Positions 52,883 to 61,977 are shown, counted from the stretch's first letter. The stretch is 64,000 nt of DNA from Polynucleobacter sp. KF022 (GCF_027924105.1 NZ_AP026972.1:62001-126000); one strand, 5' to 3'. The notes: generated from the letters alone by a model not told the origin. A program made the numbers and translations.

Positions 52883-53812
52883 ATGCAAAATGTGAAATCC
52901 AAATCTTTCCTCTATTCAGCACTCTTTGTGATGGCTGCACCATTAATGATGGCATCCTCCAGCGCAAATGCTGCAAGTGCCACTATGGATAAGATTAAGT
53001 CTAGCGGCGCTGTCACTATGGGCGTACGTGAATCTTCTATTCCTATGTCCTATACCACTGGCGATAGCCGATTTGATGGCTACCATGTAGAGATCTGCCG
53101 CATGATTTTGGGCGATATTAAAGACAAGCTAGGCATGAGCACATTGCGCATCAATTATCAGCCAGTGACTTCGCAAAATCGTGTGCCATTGGTGCAAAAT
53201 GGCACGGTGGATATTGAGTGCGGCACAACTACCAACAATACTGCCCGTGCAAAAGATGTTGGTTTTGCTAACACTCTTTACGTTGAAGAAGTACGCATAG
53301 CAGTTAAAGCTAATTCAGGCATTACTTCTATTTCTCAGCTGGCAGGTAAAAAAGTTGCCACTACCACTGGAACTACCTCTGTTCAGCTATTGCGTAAGCA
53401 TGAAAAAGCAAACGGCGTGAACTTTGATGAAGTGTTTGGTAAAGATCATGCAGATAGCTTCTTGTTATTGGAGTCAGGCCGTGCAGACGCTTTCGTAATG
53501 GATGGCTCAATTTTGGCGGGTAATATTGCTAACTCGAAGAATCCAAAAGATTTCAAAATTGTTGGCGAAGTGCTTGCTACTGAACCAATCGCCATCATGG
53601 TTCCGAAGAATGACCCTGAGTTCAAGGCTGCCGTGAATGCTGCTATTGCGAAGATTGTTGCTAATGGCAAGATGCCTGGACTTTGGAATAAGTGGTTCTT
53701 GTCACCAATTCCACCAAAAAATATCGTAGTAGGTCTTGAGCTATCCCCAGCCACTAAAAATGCTTGGGCCAACCTCAACGACAAGCCTGCGGAAGACTAC
53801 AACAAGAAGTAA
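52883..53812 (+). CDS. gltI: Glutamate/aspartate ABC transporter substrate-binding protein
   Basis: 309 residues. Sec signal peptide (about 1-31, ending SSANA), then periplasmic binding protein fold (SBP family 3): SGAVTMGVRESSIPMSYTTGDSRFDGYHVEICRMI, VDIECGTTTNNTARAKDVGFANTLY, DAFVMDGSILAGNI. Close in pattern to E. coli GltI. Binds acidic amino acids and delivers them to GltJK. First of four genes gltIJKL. Confidence 0.92.
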   Translation: MQNVKSKSFLYSALFVMAAPLMMASSSANAASATMDKIKSSGAVTMGVRESSIPMSYTTGDSRFDGYHVEICRMILGDIKDKLGMSTLRINYQPVTSQNRVPLVQNGTVDIECGTTTNNTARAKDVGFANTLYVEEVRIAVKANSGITSISQLAGKKVATTTGTTSVQLLRKHEKANGVNFDEVFGKDHADSFLLLESGRADAFVMDGSILAGNIANSKNPKDFKIVGEVLATEPIAIMVPKNDPEFKAAVNAAIAKIVANGKMPGLWNKWFLSPIPPKNIVVGLELSPATKNAWANLNDKPAEDYNKK

Positions 53813-53835
53813 TTTAATAAAAATAAGTTTCTTAT

Positions 53836-54627
53836 ATGGCATTAGATTTAGGTGTTTTTTGTAAAAGCACCTTAGATGGAGAAGTAGTTGAACACTGCTT
53901 CTCCTCTATCTTTGGACTTGCTCAAAATGCGGATCCCAGTTATCTGGACTGGCTGATGAAGGCCTGGGGCTGGACGCTGGCTGTTGCAGGCCTAGGACTT
54001 GCGATTGCTTTGATTTTGGGTGCCGTTATGGGTACGCTGAGAACGCTACCTGATAACGGAAGAGTGAGTAGGGTATTGGTCAGACTCTCAACCGCCTGGG
54101 TTGAACTGTTCAGAAACATTCCTGTTTTGGTTCAGGTATTTCTTTGGTACCACGTTATTCCCGCTTTTGTTCTTCCCTTAAAAGCGCTTCCCTCGTATTG
54201 GCTCGTCAGCATTGCTTTAGGGTTTTTTACATCTGCACGAATTGCAGAGCAAGTGCGTGCTGGTATTCAGTCTTTACCAAGTGGTCAAAGAGCTGCGGCA
54301 ACCGCACTTGGACTAACAACGCCCCAAGCTTATCGGTATGTCATCTTGCCTATGGCATTGCGTATCGTTATTCCTCCGCTGACCTCGGAGAGTATGAACG
54401 TGATTAAAAACTCATCCGTTGCATTTGCGGTGTCCGTTCCCGAGCTTACTTTATTTGCTATGCAAGCCCAAGAGGAGACCTCTCATGGCGTTGAGATTTA
54501 TTTAGCAGTGACTGCGCTGTATGCCTTATCTGCTTTTGCAGTCAATCGAGTGATGACGTTGATTGAAAAAAGAAGCCGAATTCCTGGGTTCTCTGCCGCA
54601 TCTAATGATGCAAGTCTGGCTCATTAA
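53836..54627 (+). CDS. gltJ: Glutamate/aspartate ABC transporter permease GltJ
   Basis: 263 residues with five or so membrane helices and the EAA-like loop SARIAEQVRAGIQSLPSGQRAAATALGLTTPQAYRYVILPMALRI. The N-terminal stretch before the first helix, with two short Cys-containing segments (FCKSTLDGEVVEHCF), is not part of the conserved permease domain. Pairs with GltK to form the channel. Confidence 0.92.
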   Translation: MALDLGVFCKSTLDGEVVEHCFSSIFGLAQNADPSYLDWLMKAWGWTLAVAGLGLAIALILGAVMGTLRTLPDNGRVSRVLVRLSTAWVELFRNIPVLVQVFLWYHVIPAFVLPLKALPSYWLVSIALGFFTSARIAEQVRAGIQSLPSGQRAAATALGLTTPQAYRYVILPMALRIVIPPLTSESMNVIKNSSVAFAVSVPELTLFAMQAQEETSHGVEIYLAVTALYALSAFAVNRVMTLIEKRSRIPGFSAASNDASLAH

Positions 54628-54638
54628 ATGGTGATGAT

Positions 54639-55307
54639 ATGTTGAGCTTAGATCTAAGTTTTTACAATTGGGAGCTGTTTACAAATTACATTCTGAAAGG
54701 TTTGTTATTTAGCGTACAGCTGACAGTCATTGCCACTATTGGTGGCATCGTAGTGGGTACTTTTTTAGCGCTGATGAGGCTTTCCGGTAAGCCGTTTTTA
54801 GTTTATCCCGCTACTTTTTACATCAACACAATGCGCTCCATTCCATTGGTCATGGTGATCCTTTGGTTCTTCTTGTTGATTCCGATGTTGATCGGTAGGC
54901 CCATTGGAGCAGATTTATCTGCAACGATTACCTTCATTGCATTTGAAGCAGCTTTCTTTTCAGAGATTGTCAGAGCGGGTATTCAGTCGGTGCCTAAGGG
55001 TCAGATGTATGCAGGCGAAGCCTTAGGAATGACCTATGGACAAAATATGCGTTTGGTAGTTTTACCGCAAGCATTTAGAAACATGATCCCTGTTTTTATG
55101 ACGCAGACCATCATTTTGTTTCAAGATACCTCTTTGGTCTACGCGATTGGAGCCTATGATTTATTAAAAGGTTTTGAGATTGCAGGTAAAAATTATGGCC
55201 GTCCAATTGAAACCTATATTTTGGCTGCCGCTACCTATTTCATCATCTGCTTCTCTCTATCTAAAGCGGTACGCGCCATACAGGCAAAAGTTGCCATTAT
55301 TCGTTAA
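54639..55307 (+). CDS. gltK: Glutamate/aspartate ABC transporter permease GltK
   Basis: 222 residues: His/Glu/Gln-type polar amino acid permease with LFSVQLTVIATIGGIVVGTFLALMRLS, NTMRSIPLVMVILWF and the EAA loop SEIVRAGIQSVPKGQMYAGEALGMTYGQNMRLVVLPQAFR. Partner of GltJ, 11 bases downstream. Confidence 0.92.
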   Translation: MLSLDLSFYNWELFTNYILKGLLFSVQLTVIATIGGIVVGTFLALMRLSGKPFLVYPATFYINTMRSIPLVMVILWFFLLIPMLIGRPIGADLSATITFIAFEAAFFSEIVRAGIQSVPKGQMYAGEALGMTYGQNMRLVVLPQAFRNMIPVFMTQTIILFQDTSLVYAIGAYDLLKGFEIAGKNYGRPIETYILAAATYFIICFSLSKAVRAIQAKVAIIR

Positions 55308-55343
55308 TTATTTTTTTGATCGCTACACACTATATAGACCATC

Positions 55344-56078
55344 ATGATTGAACTTCAAAACGTTTCTAAATGGTATGGCTCCTTTCAGGTTCTGACGGAC
55401 TGCACTACGTCAATTAAAAAAGGTGAGGTGGTGGTTATTTGCGGCCCTTCTGGTTCTGGGAAGTCGACTTTAATTAAAACCATCAATGCGTTGGAGCCAT
55501 TTCAGTCGGGCCAAATTTCAGTTGATGGCATTAATCTGCATGACCCTAAAACCAATCTACCTAAACTGCGTGCTCGGGTAGGTATGGTATTTCAACACTT
55601 TGAACTTTTCCCGCACCTTTCTATCACCGAGAATCTCACGCTTGCCCAAATTAAAGTATTGGGACGCACGGCCGATGAAGCAAAAACTCATGGCCTTAAG
55701 TATCTCGAGCGAGTTGGATTAATTGCGCAGAAAGATAAGTTTCCAGGTCAGCTATCTGGCGGTCAGCAACAACGTGTTGCCATCGCACGTGCTTTAAGTA
55801 TGGATCCAATTGTGATGCTGTTTGATGAGCCTACCTCTGCCCTTGACCCTGAAATGGTTGGTGAAGTGTTGGATGTGATGGTAAAGCTTGCCAATGAGGG
55901 TATGACGATGTGTTGCGTTACTCATGAAATGGGTTTTGCACGCAAGGTTAGTCATCGAGTGATCTTCATGGATCAGGGGCGCATTATTGAAGATTGCAGC
56001 AAAGATGAATTCTTCGGCAATCCAGACGCGCGCTCGCCGAGAGCAAAAGACTTTTTATCCAAAATACTGGCTGGATAA
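55344..56078 (+). CDS. gltL: Glutamate/aspartate ABC transporter ATPase GltL
   Basis: 244 residues: Walker A GPSGSGKST, Q-loop GMVFQHFELFPHLSITENL, signature LSGGQQQRVAIARAL, Walker B VMLFDEPTSALDPEMVGEV and THEMGFARKV, the classic amino-acid importer ATPase. Ends the gltIJKL operon. A weak 5-bp hairpin (GCGGA/TCCGC, 56084-56099) lies before the convergent protease gene. Confidence 0.95.
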   Translation: MIELQNVSKWYGSFQVLTDCTTSIKKGEVVVICGPSGSGKSTLIKTINALEPFQSGQISVDGINLHDPKTNLPKLRARVGMVFQHFELFPHLSITENLTLAQIKVLGRTADEAKTHGLKYLERVGLIAQKDKFPGQLSGGQQQRVAIARALSMDPIVMLFDEPTSALDPEMVGEVLDVMVKLANEGMTMCCVTHEMGFARKVSHRVIFMDQGRIIEDCSKDEFFGNPDARSPRAKDFLSKILAG

Positions 56079-56101
56079 ATCTAGCGGAATAGTCTCCGCC
56101 G

Positions 56102-57280
56102 TTAATTCATTGTTTTTGGTTTGGGCCTTTTGCCGGCTTGAACCTTAAGCTCTAATTCTTTATCTTTGCGTAAGATTTTGAGAGTAGCCTCATTGCCGGG
56201 GCTAATTTGTGCAATCTGATTGAGTAGCTGCCTGACATCTTTGGTGCTATTGCCATTGACAGCAACTAAAACATCCCCAGGCTTGACGCCACCCTTGGCT
56301 GCGGGCCCACCCTCCAGAACTCCAGATAAAAGAACACCAGTGGTATTTTTAGGCAATCCTAGCGATTCAGAAAGCTCCTTTGAGAGGTTTTGAGGTTCCA
56401 CCCCAATCCAGCCCCTTGTCACACTGCCGTTACTGAGGATCGATTCCATGACCTGCTTTGCAAGGTTAACTGGGATGGCAAAACCAATCCCCATAGAGCC
56501 TCCATTTTTGGAATAAATGGCAGTGTTAATTCCAATTAAATGACCACGTGTGTCTACTAATGCGCCGCCAGAATTTCCGGGATTAATTGCAGCATCCGTT
56601 TGAATAAAGTTTTCAAAAGTATTGATGCCTACATGATCACGACCTAGGGCAGAAATAATTCCTGAGGTCACTGTTTGACCAACTCCAAATGGATTTCCAA
56701 TGGCGAGCACTACATCACCCACATGAATGGATTCCACTTTTCCTAGTGTGATTGGTGTTGGTAATTGTTTGGCATCAATCTTTAAAACAGCAATGTCAGT
56801 TTCTGGGTCGCTACCAATTATTTTGGCTTTTACTTTTCTTCCATCGGCAAGCGCTACATCAATTTCATCTGCATCACTAATGACATGGTGATTGGTGAGA
56901 ATAATGCCTTCGGGGCTTACTAGTACCCCAGAACCAAGACTGGAGCTGGGCTCCGCGTCTGGTGGTTGATCGCCAAAAAAGAATTTAAAAAAAGGATCGG
57001 CCGAATTATTACCATTACCTTTGCGGGTTTTGGGTGTTACATTTGCCTTGCTTGTAAAAATATTGACTACTGCAGGCATCGATTTTTTGACAGCCTCATG
57101 ATACGAGCCAGGACTGACTGCGGAGTTGTCGTAAGTGCCTTCCTTAAGGGTGACGCTCTCCACCATCGAGCCCATTTGTCCATTCGATAGCCAACTTGGT
57201 TTAAGAGTGGCAACAATGAACAATGCAGCCATCAAAATGGTTACTGATTGTGCAAATAGCAACCAGATTCGATTCAACAT
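56102..57280 (-). CDS. Membrane-anchored HtrA serine protease, single PDZ (DegS-like)
   Basis: 392 residues. N-terminal membrane anchor (about 7-26), linker, trypsin-like domain with the triad His132 (TNHHVI), Asp162 (TDIAVLKID) and Ser237 (NPGNSGGALVD), then one PDZ domain (about 285-380: GWIGVEPQNL, GGPAAKGGVKPGDVLVAVNG). One PDZ and an anchor make it DegS/AlgW-like rather than DegP. It probably acts in envelope stress sensing or periplasmic quality control. Twenty-one bases after mscL on the same strand. Confidence 0.92.
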   Translation of the reverse strand: MLNRIWLLFAQSVTILMAALFIVATLKPSWLSNGQMGSMVESVTLKEGTYDNSAVSPGSYHEAVKKSMPAVVNIFTSKANVTPKTRKGNGNNSADPFFKFFFGDQPPDAEPSSSLGSGVLVSPEGIILTNHHVISDADEIDVALADGRKVKAKIIGSDPETDIAVLKIDAKQLPTPITLGKVESIHVGDVVLAIGNPFGVGQTVTSGIISALGRDHVGINTFENFIQTDAAINPGNSGGALVDTRGHLIGINTAIYSKNGGSMGIGFAIPVNLAKQVMESILSNGSVTRGWIGVEPQNLSKELSESLGLPKNTTGVLLSGVLEGGPAAKGGVKPGDVLVAVNGNSTKDVRQLLNQIAQISPGNEATLKILRKDKELELKVQAGKRPKPKTMN

Positions 57281-57301
57281 TTTGGATTGAGCGTACGCAG
57301 A

Positions 57302-57724
57302 TTATTTTTTGAGGCTGTCACGAATCTCGCGAAGCAAAATCACATCCTCTGGAACTGGCGGAGGAGGAGGCGCATCCATTAAACGAATTCTATTCACCAC
57401 TTTGACCATTTGGAAGATGACGAAGGCCAAAAGAATGAAATTGATCGAAATGGTGATGAAGTTGCCATAGGCAAAAATGGGTACCCCAGCCTTTTTAAGG
57501 GCATCAAAGGTTCTTGGGACACCCTCTGGGATATGGCCAAGGACAAGAAAAAGGTTCGTAAAGTCGATATGACCCCCTAAAAGGGTCGAAATCACGGGCA
57601 TAACGATGTCATTTACCAGGGAATCGACAATTTTCCCGAAAGCGCCGCCAATAATGACGCCGACTGCCAAATCAATCACATTGCCCTTTACAGCAAAGTC
57701 CCGAAACTCCTTTAAAACGCCCAT
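57302..57724 (-). CDS. mscL: Large-conductance mechanosensitive channel MscL
   Basis: 140 residues: N-terminal amphipathic helix and TM1 (MGVLKEFRDFAVKGNVIDLAVGVIIGGAFGKIVDSLVNDI) with the gate glycine/valine pattern, periplasmic loop, TM2 (FITISINFILLAFVIFQMV) and a C-terminal helix after PPPPPVPEDVILLREIRD. Pentameric emergency valve under hypo-osmotic shock. Divergent from petA. Confidence 0.96.
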   Translation of the reverse strand: MGVLKEFRDFAVKGNVIDLAVGVIIGGAFGKIVDSLVNDIVMPVISTLLGGHIDFTNLFLVLGHIPEGVPRTFDALKKAGVPIFAYGNFITISINFILLAFVIFQMVKVVNRIRLMDAPPPPPVPEDVILLREIRDSLKK

Positions 57725-57781
57725 AAATGCTTTCCTTTGAACATGGATCCAGATTAACCCGAAATTAACCCCATAACTTTC

Positions 57782-57809
57782 TTGCTTACCCCACTTTTTA
57801 CTTTAAAAT
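57782..57809 (+). promoter_or_regulatory. Candidate petABC promoter
   Basis: TTGCTT (57782-57787), 16-base spacer, TAAAAT (57804-57809) in the mscL-petA spacer, about 52 bases before the petA ATG. A sensible match to the housekeeping sigma pattern. No operator was recognised. Confidence 0.5.
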
Positions 57810-57861
57810 CCTATCTTTAAGCAATTTCCACCCATAAATACCCTTTTTAGGAATTTTGTAA

Positions 57862-58464
57862 ATGAGTGACAAGCCCTGTATGGACAAGGATCGCCGTAAT
57901 TGGTTGATCGCCACTTCGGCGGTTGGCGGTGTAGGCGCAGCTGCAGCCCTTTACCCTTTTGTGGACAGTTTTGAGCCTTCTGAGCGTGCTAAAGCCGCCG
58001 GAGCCGCTGTTGAAATCGATATCGCTGGCATGCAGCCGGACGAAATGAGGATGGTTGAATGGCGCGGCAAGCCTGTTTGGGTGGTTCGTCGTACCCCTGA
58101 GCAAGTTGCTGAGTTATCAAAGATTGATAGCGAATTGGCTGATCCAGATTCTTTGCGTGACCCAGCTCAATTTACGCCTCCTTACGCCCAAAATCAGTGG
58201 CGCTCCATTAAGCCTGAGTACCTTGTAGTTGTGGGCATTTGCACCCATTTGGGCTGCTCTCCTACCGCTAAGTTTGAATCAGGTGCACAACCTTCTTTGC
58301 CTAATAATTGGCCAGGCGGCTTCCTTTGCCCATGCCATGGTTCGACATTTGATATGGCCGGCCGTGTATTTAAGAACAAACCAGCCCCAGACAATATGGA
58401 AGTACCGCCGCATATGTATTTGAGCGATACCAAGATTCTGGTTGGCGAAGATAAGAAGGCCTAA
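57862..58464 (+). CDS. petA: Ubiquinol-cytochrome c reductase, Rieske iron-sulfur subunit
   Basis: 200 residues. A twin-arginine-type N-terminus (DRRNWLIATSAVGGVGAAAAL) anchors it; the Rieske 2Fe-2S ligands are Cys127 and His129 (CTHLGC) and Cys156 and His159 (CPCHGS), with the disulfide pair Cys132-Cys158. It takes electrons from ubiquinol to cytochrome c1. The nearby tatABC genes supply its export route. Confidence 0.97.
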   Translation: MSDKPCMDKDRRNWLIATSAVGGVGAAAALYPFVDSFEPSERAKAAGAAVEIDIAGMQPDEMRMVEWRGKPVWVVRRTPEQVAELSKIDSELADPDSLRDPAQFTPPYAQNQWRSIKPEYLVVVGICTHLGCSPTAKFESGAQPSLPNNWPGGFLCPCHGSTFDMAGRVFKNKPAPDNMEVPPHMYLSDTKILVGEDKKA

Positions 58465-58474
58465 GGAGAGATAA

Positions 58475-59875
58475 ATGGCATTTCACGAAAAAGAAGTTCC
58501 TGCAGACGCTTCAGCCGCCGTAAAGTTAATGGCATGGGTTGACTCACGTTTGCCTGTTACAGACGCATTCAAGCGTCATATGAGTGAGTACTACGCTCCT
58601 AAGAACCTGAATTTTTTCTATATCTTTGGTGCATTAGCTATTGTGGTTTTGGCAATTCAGATCATTACTGGAATTTTCCTAGTGATGAACTACAAGCCAG
58701 ACGCAGCTAAGGCATTTGAGTCTGTCGAATACATCATGCGCGAAGTGCCATGGGGTTGGTTGATTCGCTACATGCATTCAACTGGTGCCTCAATGTTCTT
58801 CGTAGTGGTTTATCTACATATGTTCCGTGGCTTGATCTACGGCTCCTATCGCAAGCCACGTGAATTGATTTGGATTTTCGGTTGCGCAATTTTCTTGTGC
58901 TTGATGGGTGAGGCGTTCTTTGGTTACTTGCTCCCATGGGGTCAAATGTCCTATTGGGGTGCACAAGTAATTGTGAACTTGTTCTCAGCGATCCCATTTA
59001 TTGGCCCAGACCTATCTTTGTGGTTGCGTGGCGACTATGTTGTTGGTGATGCTACCCTCAATCGTTTCTTTGCATTCCATGTGATCGCTATTCCATTGGT
59101 ATTGATTGGACTAGTTGCTGCTCATATTCTTGCGTTGCATGAAGTGGGCTCAAACAATCCAGATGGCGTAGAAATTAAAGAGAATTTAGATGCAAACGGT
59201 CATCCAGTTGATGGCATTCCGTTCCATCCTTATTACAGCGTTCACGACGTCATGTACTTGGGCGGATTCTTAATGGTATTTGCTTGTGTCGTATTCTTTG
59301 CGCCAGAGATGGGCGGATACTTCTTGGAAGCAAATAACTTTATTCCGGCTAATCCATTTGTAACGCCAACACATATTGCTCCGGTCTGGTATTTCACGCC
59401 GTTCTACTCCATGTTGCGGGCAACGACCACTAACTTCTTATTGCCTTTGTGGATCTTCTTGGCAGTCATTCTTGGAATGTTTGCGAGAAGTTCAAGCGAT
59501 AAAAAAGTGAAGGGCGCATGTGCCGCAATCGCAGTGATATTGGCCGCTGGCTTCTACCTGTTTGATGCTAAGTTTTGGGGCGTTGTGATCATGGGCGGTT
59601 CTGTTGTCATCATGTTCTTCTTGCCTTGGCTTGATAAGTCACCAGTGAAATCAATTCGCTATCGTCCACAGTTCCATAAATATATTTATGGTGTGTTCGT
59701 TGTGAGTTTCATTATCTTGGGCTACTTAGGTATTGAGCCACCATCACCAGTATTCGAAAAGATTTCTCAGATTTGTACGATTTATTATCTGGGCTTTTTC
59801 TTGGCAATGCCTTTCTGGAGCAAGCTTGGTACGTTCAAGCCAGTTCCAACGCGCGTTACTTTTAAGCCCCATTAA
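58475..59875 (+). CDS. petB: Ubiquinol-cytochrome c reductase, cytochrome b subunit
   Basis: 466 residues, about eight or nine membrane helices. Haem-ligand histidines occur in the WLIRYMHSTGASMFFVVVYLHMFR and FFAFHVIAIPLVLIGLVAAHILALH segments; Qo-site PEWY equivalent reads PVWYFTPFYSMLRA. GSYRKPRELIWIFG is a family signature. It houses the Qo and Qi sites. Ten bases after petA. Confidence 0.97.
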   Translation: MAFHEKEVPADASAAVKLMAWVDSRLPVTDAFKRHMSEYYAPKNLNFFYIFGALAIVVLAIQIITGIFLVMNYKPDAAKAFESVEYIMREVPWGWLIRYMHSTGASMFFVVVYLHMFRGLIYGSYRKPRELIWIFGCAIFLCLMGEAFFGYLLPWGQMSYWGAQVIVNLFSAIPFIGPDLSLWLRGDYVVGDATLNRFFAFHVIAIPLVLIGLVAAHILALHEVGSNNPDGVEIKENLDANGHPVDGIPFHPYYSVHDVMYLGGFLMVFACVVFFAPEMGGYFLEANNFIPANPFVTPTHIAPVWYFTPFYSMLRATTTNFLLPLWIFLAVILGMFARSSSDKKVKGACAAIAVILAAGFYLFDAKFWGVVIMGGSVVIMFFLPWLDKSPVKSIRYRPQFHKYIYGVFVVSFIILGYLGIEPPSPVFEKISQICTIYYLGFFLAMPFWSKLGTFKPVPTRVTFKPH

Positions 59876-59916
59876 TTCACGCCTGAGATATCAGCAAAGA
59901 GAAACTAGGAACTAGC

Positions 59917-60690
59917 ATGAAACGAATTCTGCAAACTTTGATGGGCGTCTGCCAAGCAACAGTATTGGTTGCGGCCCTCGGCTTTGGTGTTAATGCCAAT
60001 GCAAATGAAGGTGGCTTTCCTTTAGATAAAGCCCCTGATCGTGTAAGTAGCAATGCCTCATTACAAAATGGCGCAAAGATTTTTGTGAACTATTGCTTAA
60101 ATTGCCACTCAGCAACAAGCATGCGTTACAACCGCTTACGCGATATCGGTTTGACAGATCAGCAAATTAAAGACAATTTGATTTTGACTGATGCCAAGGT
60201 TGGCGATCTGATGACGATTTCCATGACACCTAAAGAAGGTAAGGCATGGTTTGGTAAGACTCCGCCAGATTTATCTGTTGAGGCTCGTGCCCGTGGTATC
60301 GACTGGCTCTATACCTACTTCCGCACTTTCTATAAAGATGACAACACTCAAACTGGATGGAACAACTTGGTATATCCAAACGTGGGTATGCCGCATGTTT
60401 TATGGCAGTTGCAGGGTGAGCGTGCTGCGAAGTTCGACGAGCGCAAAGATCCTCATGACGACAGCAGGGTTGAAAAAGTATTTGTAGGCTTTGAGCAATT
60501 AACCCCAGGCACAATGAAGTCACAAGAGTACGACGACAATATCGCCGACTTAGTTGCTTTCATGTCATGGATGGCTGAGCCAGTGCAATTAGAGCGTAAA
60601 CGCCTTGGCGTAGTAGTCCTCTTGTTCTTGGCAATCTTCACCATCTTGGCTTGGCGTTTGAACAAGGCCTACTGGAAAGATATTCACTAA
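59917..60690 (+). CDS. petC: Ubiquinol-cytochrome c reductase, cytochrome c1 subunit
   Basis: 257 residues. Signal peptide (about 1-29), haem motif CLNCH (60-64), RYNRLRDIGL, a likely Met ligand in the GMPHVLWQLQGE or MSWMAEP region, and a C-terminal membrane anchor (about 228-248). Passes electrons to soluble cytochromes such as the c4 at 13876. Last gene of petABC. Confidence 0.95.
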   Translation: MKRILQTLMGVCQATVLVAALGFGVNANANEGGFPLDKAPDRVSSNASLQNGAKIFVNYCLNCHSATSMRYNRLRDIGLTDQQIKDNLILTDAKVGDLMTISMTPKEGKAWFGKTPPDLSVEARARGIDWLYTYFRTFYKDDNTQTGWNNLVYPNVGMPHVLWQLQGERAAKFDERKDPHDDSRVEKVFVGFEQLTPGTMKSQEYDDNIADLVAFMSWMAEPVQLERKRLGVVVLLFLAIFTILAWRLNKAYWKDIH

Positions 60691-60698
60691 TTAAATGA

Positions 60699-60724
60699 AA
60701 TGAGCTCTACAAGTAGAGCTCATT
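60699..60724 (+). terminator. Twelve-base palindrome after petC
   Basis: Perfect AATGAGCTCTAC (60699-60710) and GTAGAGCTCATT (60713-60724), two-base centre. It lies 9 bases after the petC stop and before sspA. No T-run follows, so it may be a partial terminator, an mRNA 3'-end stabiliser or a processing site. Confidence 0.5.
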
Positions 60725-60789
60725 CGTGATGAGATTTAACGCTGATGTGCGTTTGTTGTATTGAAGTAGAAATTTAAGGAAATAAATTT

Positions 60790-61401
60790 ATGATGGTGTT
60801 GTACTCGGGTACTAATTGCCCATTCTCGCAACGCTGCCGTTTGGTGCTTTTTGAAAAAGGCATGGATTTTGAAATCCGCGATGTTGACTTGTTTAATAAG
60901 CCAGAAGACATCTCCGTAATGAACCCTTATGGCCAAGTGCCTATCTTGGTTGAGCGCGACTTAATTTTGTATGAATCTAACATCATCAATGAATATATTG
61001 ATGAGCGTTTCCCTCATCCACAATTGATGCCGCCTGATCCAGTGGCGCGCGCACGTGCACGACTCTTCCTTTTTAATTTTGAGAAAGAGTTGTTTGTACA
61101 CGTAGCAGCTTTGGAGAACGAAAAGGGTAAGGCTGCTGAGAAGGTTCATGAAAAAGCGCGCTTAGCGATTCGCGATCGCCTGACTCAGTTGGCGCCAATA
61201 TTTGTCAAAAACAAATATATGTTGGGTGACGAGTTCTCAATGCTAGATGTTGCCATTGCTCCATTGTTATGGCGTCTTGAGCACTATGGCATTGATCTCT
61301 CTCGCAATGCTGCTGCCTTACTGAAATACGCTGAGCGTATTTTTAGTAGACCTGCATACATTGAGGCATTGACTCCTTCTGAGAAGGTAATGCGCCGCTA
61401 A
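60790..61401 (+). CDS. sspA: Stringent starvation protein A
   Basis: 203 residues, glutathione-S-transferase-like fold. N-terminal thioredoxin-like part: VLYSGTNCPFSQRCRLVLFEKGMDF, FNKPEDISVMNPYGQVPILVERDLILYESNIINEYIDERFPHP; helical C-terminal part. SspA binds sigma-70 RNA polymerase in starvation and acid stress. It follows petC in most betaproteobacteria and is paired with sspB. Confidence 0.95.
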   Translation: MMVLYSGTNCPFSQRCRLVLFEKGMDFEIRDVDLFNKPEDISVMNPYGQVPILVERDLILYESNIINEYIDERFPHPQLMPPDPVARARARLFLFNFEKELFVHVAALENEKGKAAEKVHEKARLAIRDRLTQLAPIFVKNKYMLGDEFSMLDVAIAPLLWRLEHYGIDLSRNAAALLKYAERIFSRPAYIEALTPSEKVMRR

Positions 61402-61430
61402 GTTTTGCTAGCGGTTCATTACTAGTCGGC

Positions 61431-61838
61431 ATGTCTGACATTCCAAGTAACAAACCCTATCTAATCCGTGCTCTACATCAGTGGTGCACGGATTTTGGTT
61501 TTACACCCTTCATTGCTGTATTTGTTGATGCTCGGGTGGAGGTTCCTATGGAGTTTGTTAAGAACGATGAAATTGTCCTTAACCTGTCACTTGAGGCTTG
61601 CCATCAGCTCCAGATGGAAAATGATTGGATTAGCTTTCAGGCCAGATTTGGTGGGATTCCTCGAAAAATTATGGTGCCAGTAAGCCATGTCCTGGCCATT
61701 TACGCCCGGGAGAATGGTCAGGGTATGTCTTTTCCATTTGACCCAGCGCAGGCCCGTGATTTGCATATTGCCGATGCCTCGGATGGAGCCCCAGAAAAAC
61801 CTAAATCTTCAAGACCAGCCTTGAAGGTTGTGAAATAG
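61431..61838 (+). CDS. sspB: ClpXP protease specificity factor SspB
   Basis: 135 residues: SNKPYLIRALHQWCTDFGFTPFIAVFVDA and NDEIVLNLS...HQLQMENDWISFQARFGGIPRKIMVPVSHVLAIYARENGQGMSF are the SspB substrate-binding fold; the C-terminal LKVVK is the ClpX-tethering (XB) tail. Delivers ssrA-tagged proteins to ClpXP. 29 bases after sspA. Confidence 0.95.
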   Translation: MSDIPSNKPYLIRALHQWCTDFGFTPFIAVFVDARVEVPMEFVKNDEIVLNLSLEACHQLQMENDWISFQARFGGIPRKIMVPVSHVLAIYARENGQGMSFPFDPAQARDLHIADASDGAPEKPKSSRPALKVVK

Positions 61839-61848
61839 GCTAAAATAT
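61821..61848 (+). promoter_or_regulatory. Candidate tRNA-Thr promoter
   Basis: TTGAAG (61821-61826) inside the sspB 3' end and AAATAT (61843-61848) at 16-base spacing, within the AT-rich TAAAATATAT. The start would fall at about 61855, just before the mature tRNA. The promoter overlaps the sspB stop. Confidence 0.45.
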
Positions 61849-61856
61849 ATCCCGTT

Positions 61857-61932
61857 GCCCCTTTAGCTCATCTGGTAGAGCAACTGATTTGTAATCAGTA
61901 GGTGGTCTGTTCGAGTCGGACAAGGGGCACCA
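61857..61932 (+). tRNA. tRNA-Thr (anticodon UGU)
   Basis: A 76-base cloverleaf including encoded CCA. Acceptor arms GCCCCTT (61857-61863) and AAGGGGC (61922-61928) pair fully; D arm GCTC/GAGC; anticodon stem ACTGA/TCAGT with loop TTTGTAA giving anticodon TGT; T arm GTCTG/CGGAC with one G-U and loop TTCGAGT; discriminator A. Reads ACA threonine codons. It sits alone between sspB and glycosyltransferase genes with its own terminator. Confidence 0.97.
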
Positions 61933-61940
61933 TAAATACA

Positions 61941-61970
61941 AAGCTCACTGCTACAAACAGTGAGCTTTTT
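61941..61970 (+). terminator. Intrinsic terminator after tRNA-Thr
   Basis: Perfect 10-bp stem AAGCTCACTG (61941-61950) and CAGTGAGCTT (61958-61967), seven-base loop, then TTT plus more T. Eight bases after the CCA end. Confidence 0.93.
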
Positions 61971-61977
61971 TATTAAT

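Noticed and set aside
56084..56099. Terminator between gltL and the HtrA protease gene
   Set aside because: Only a 5-bp stem (GCGGA/TCCGC) without a T-run on either strand; too weak to list separately.
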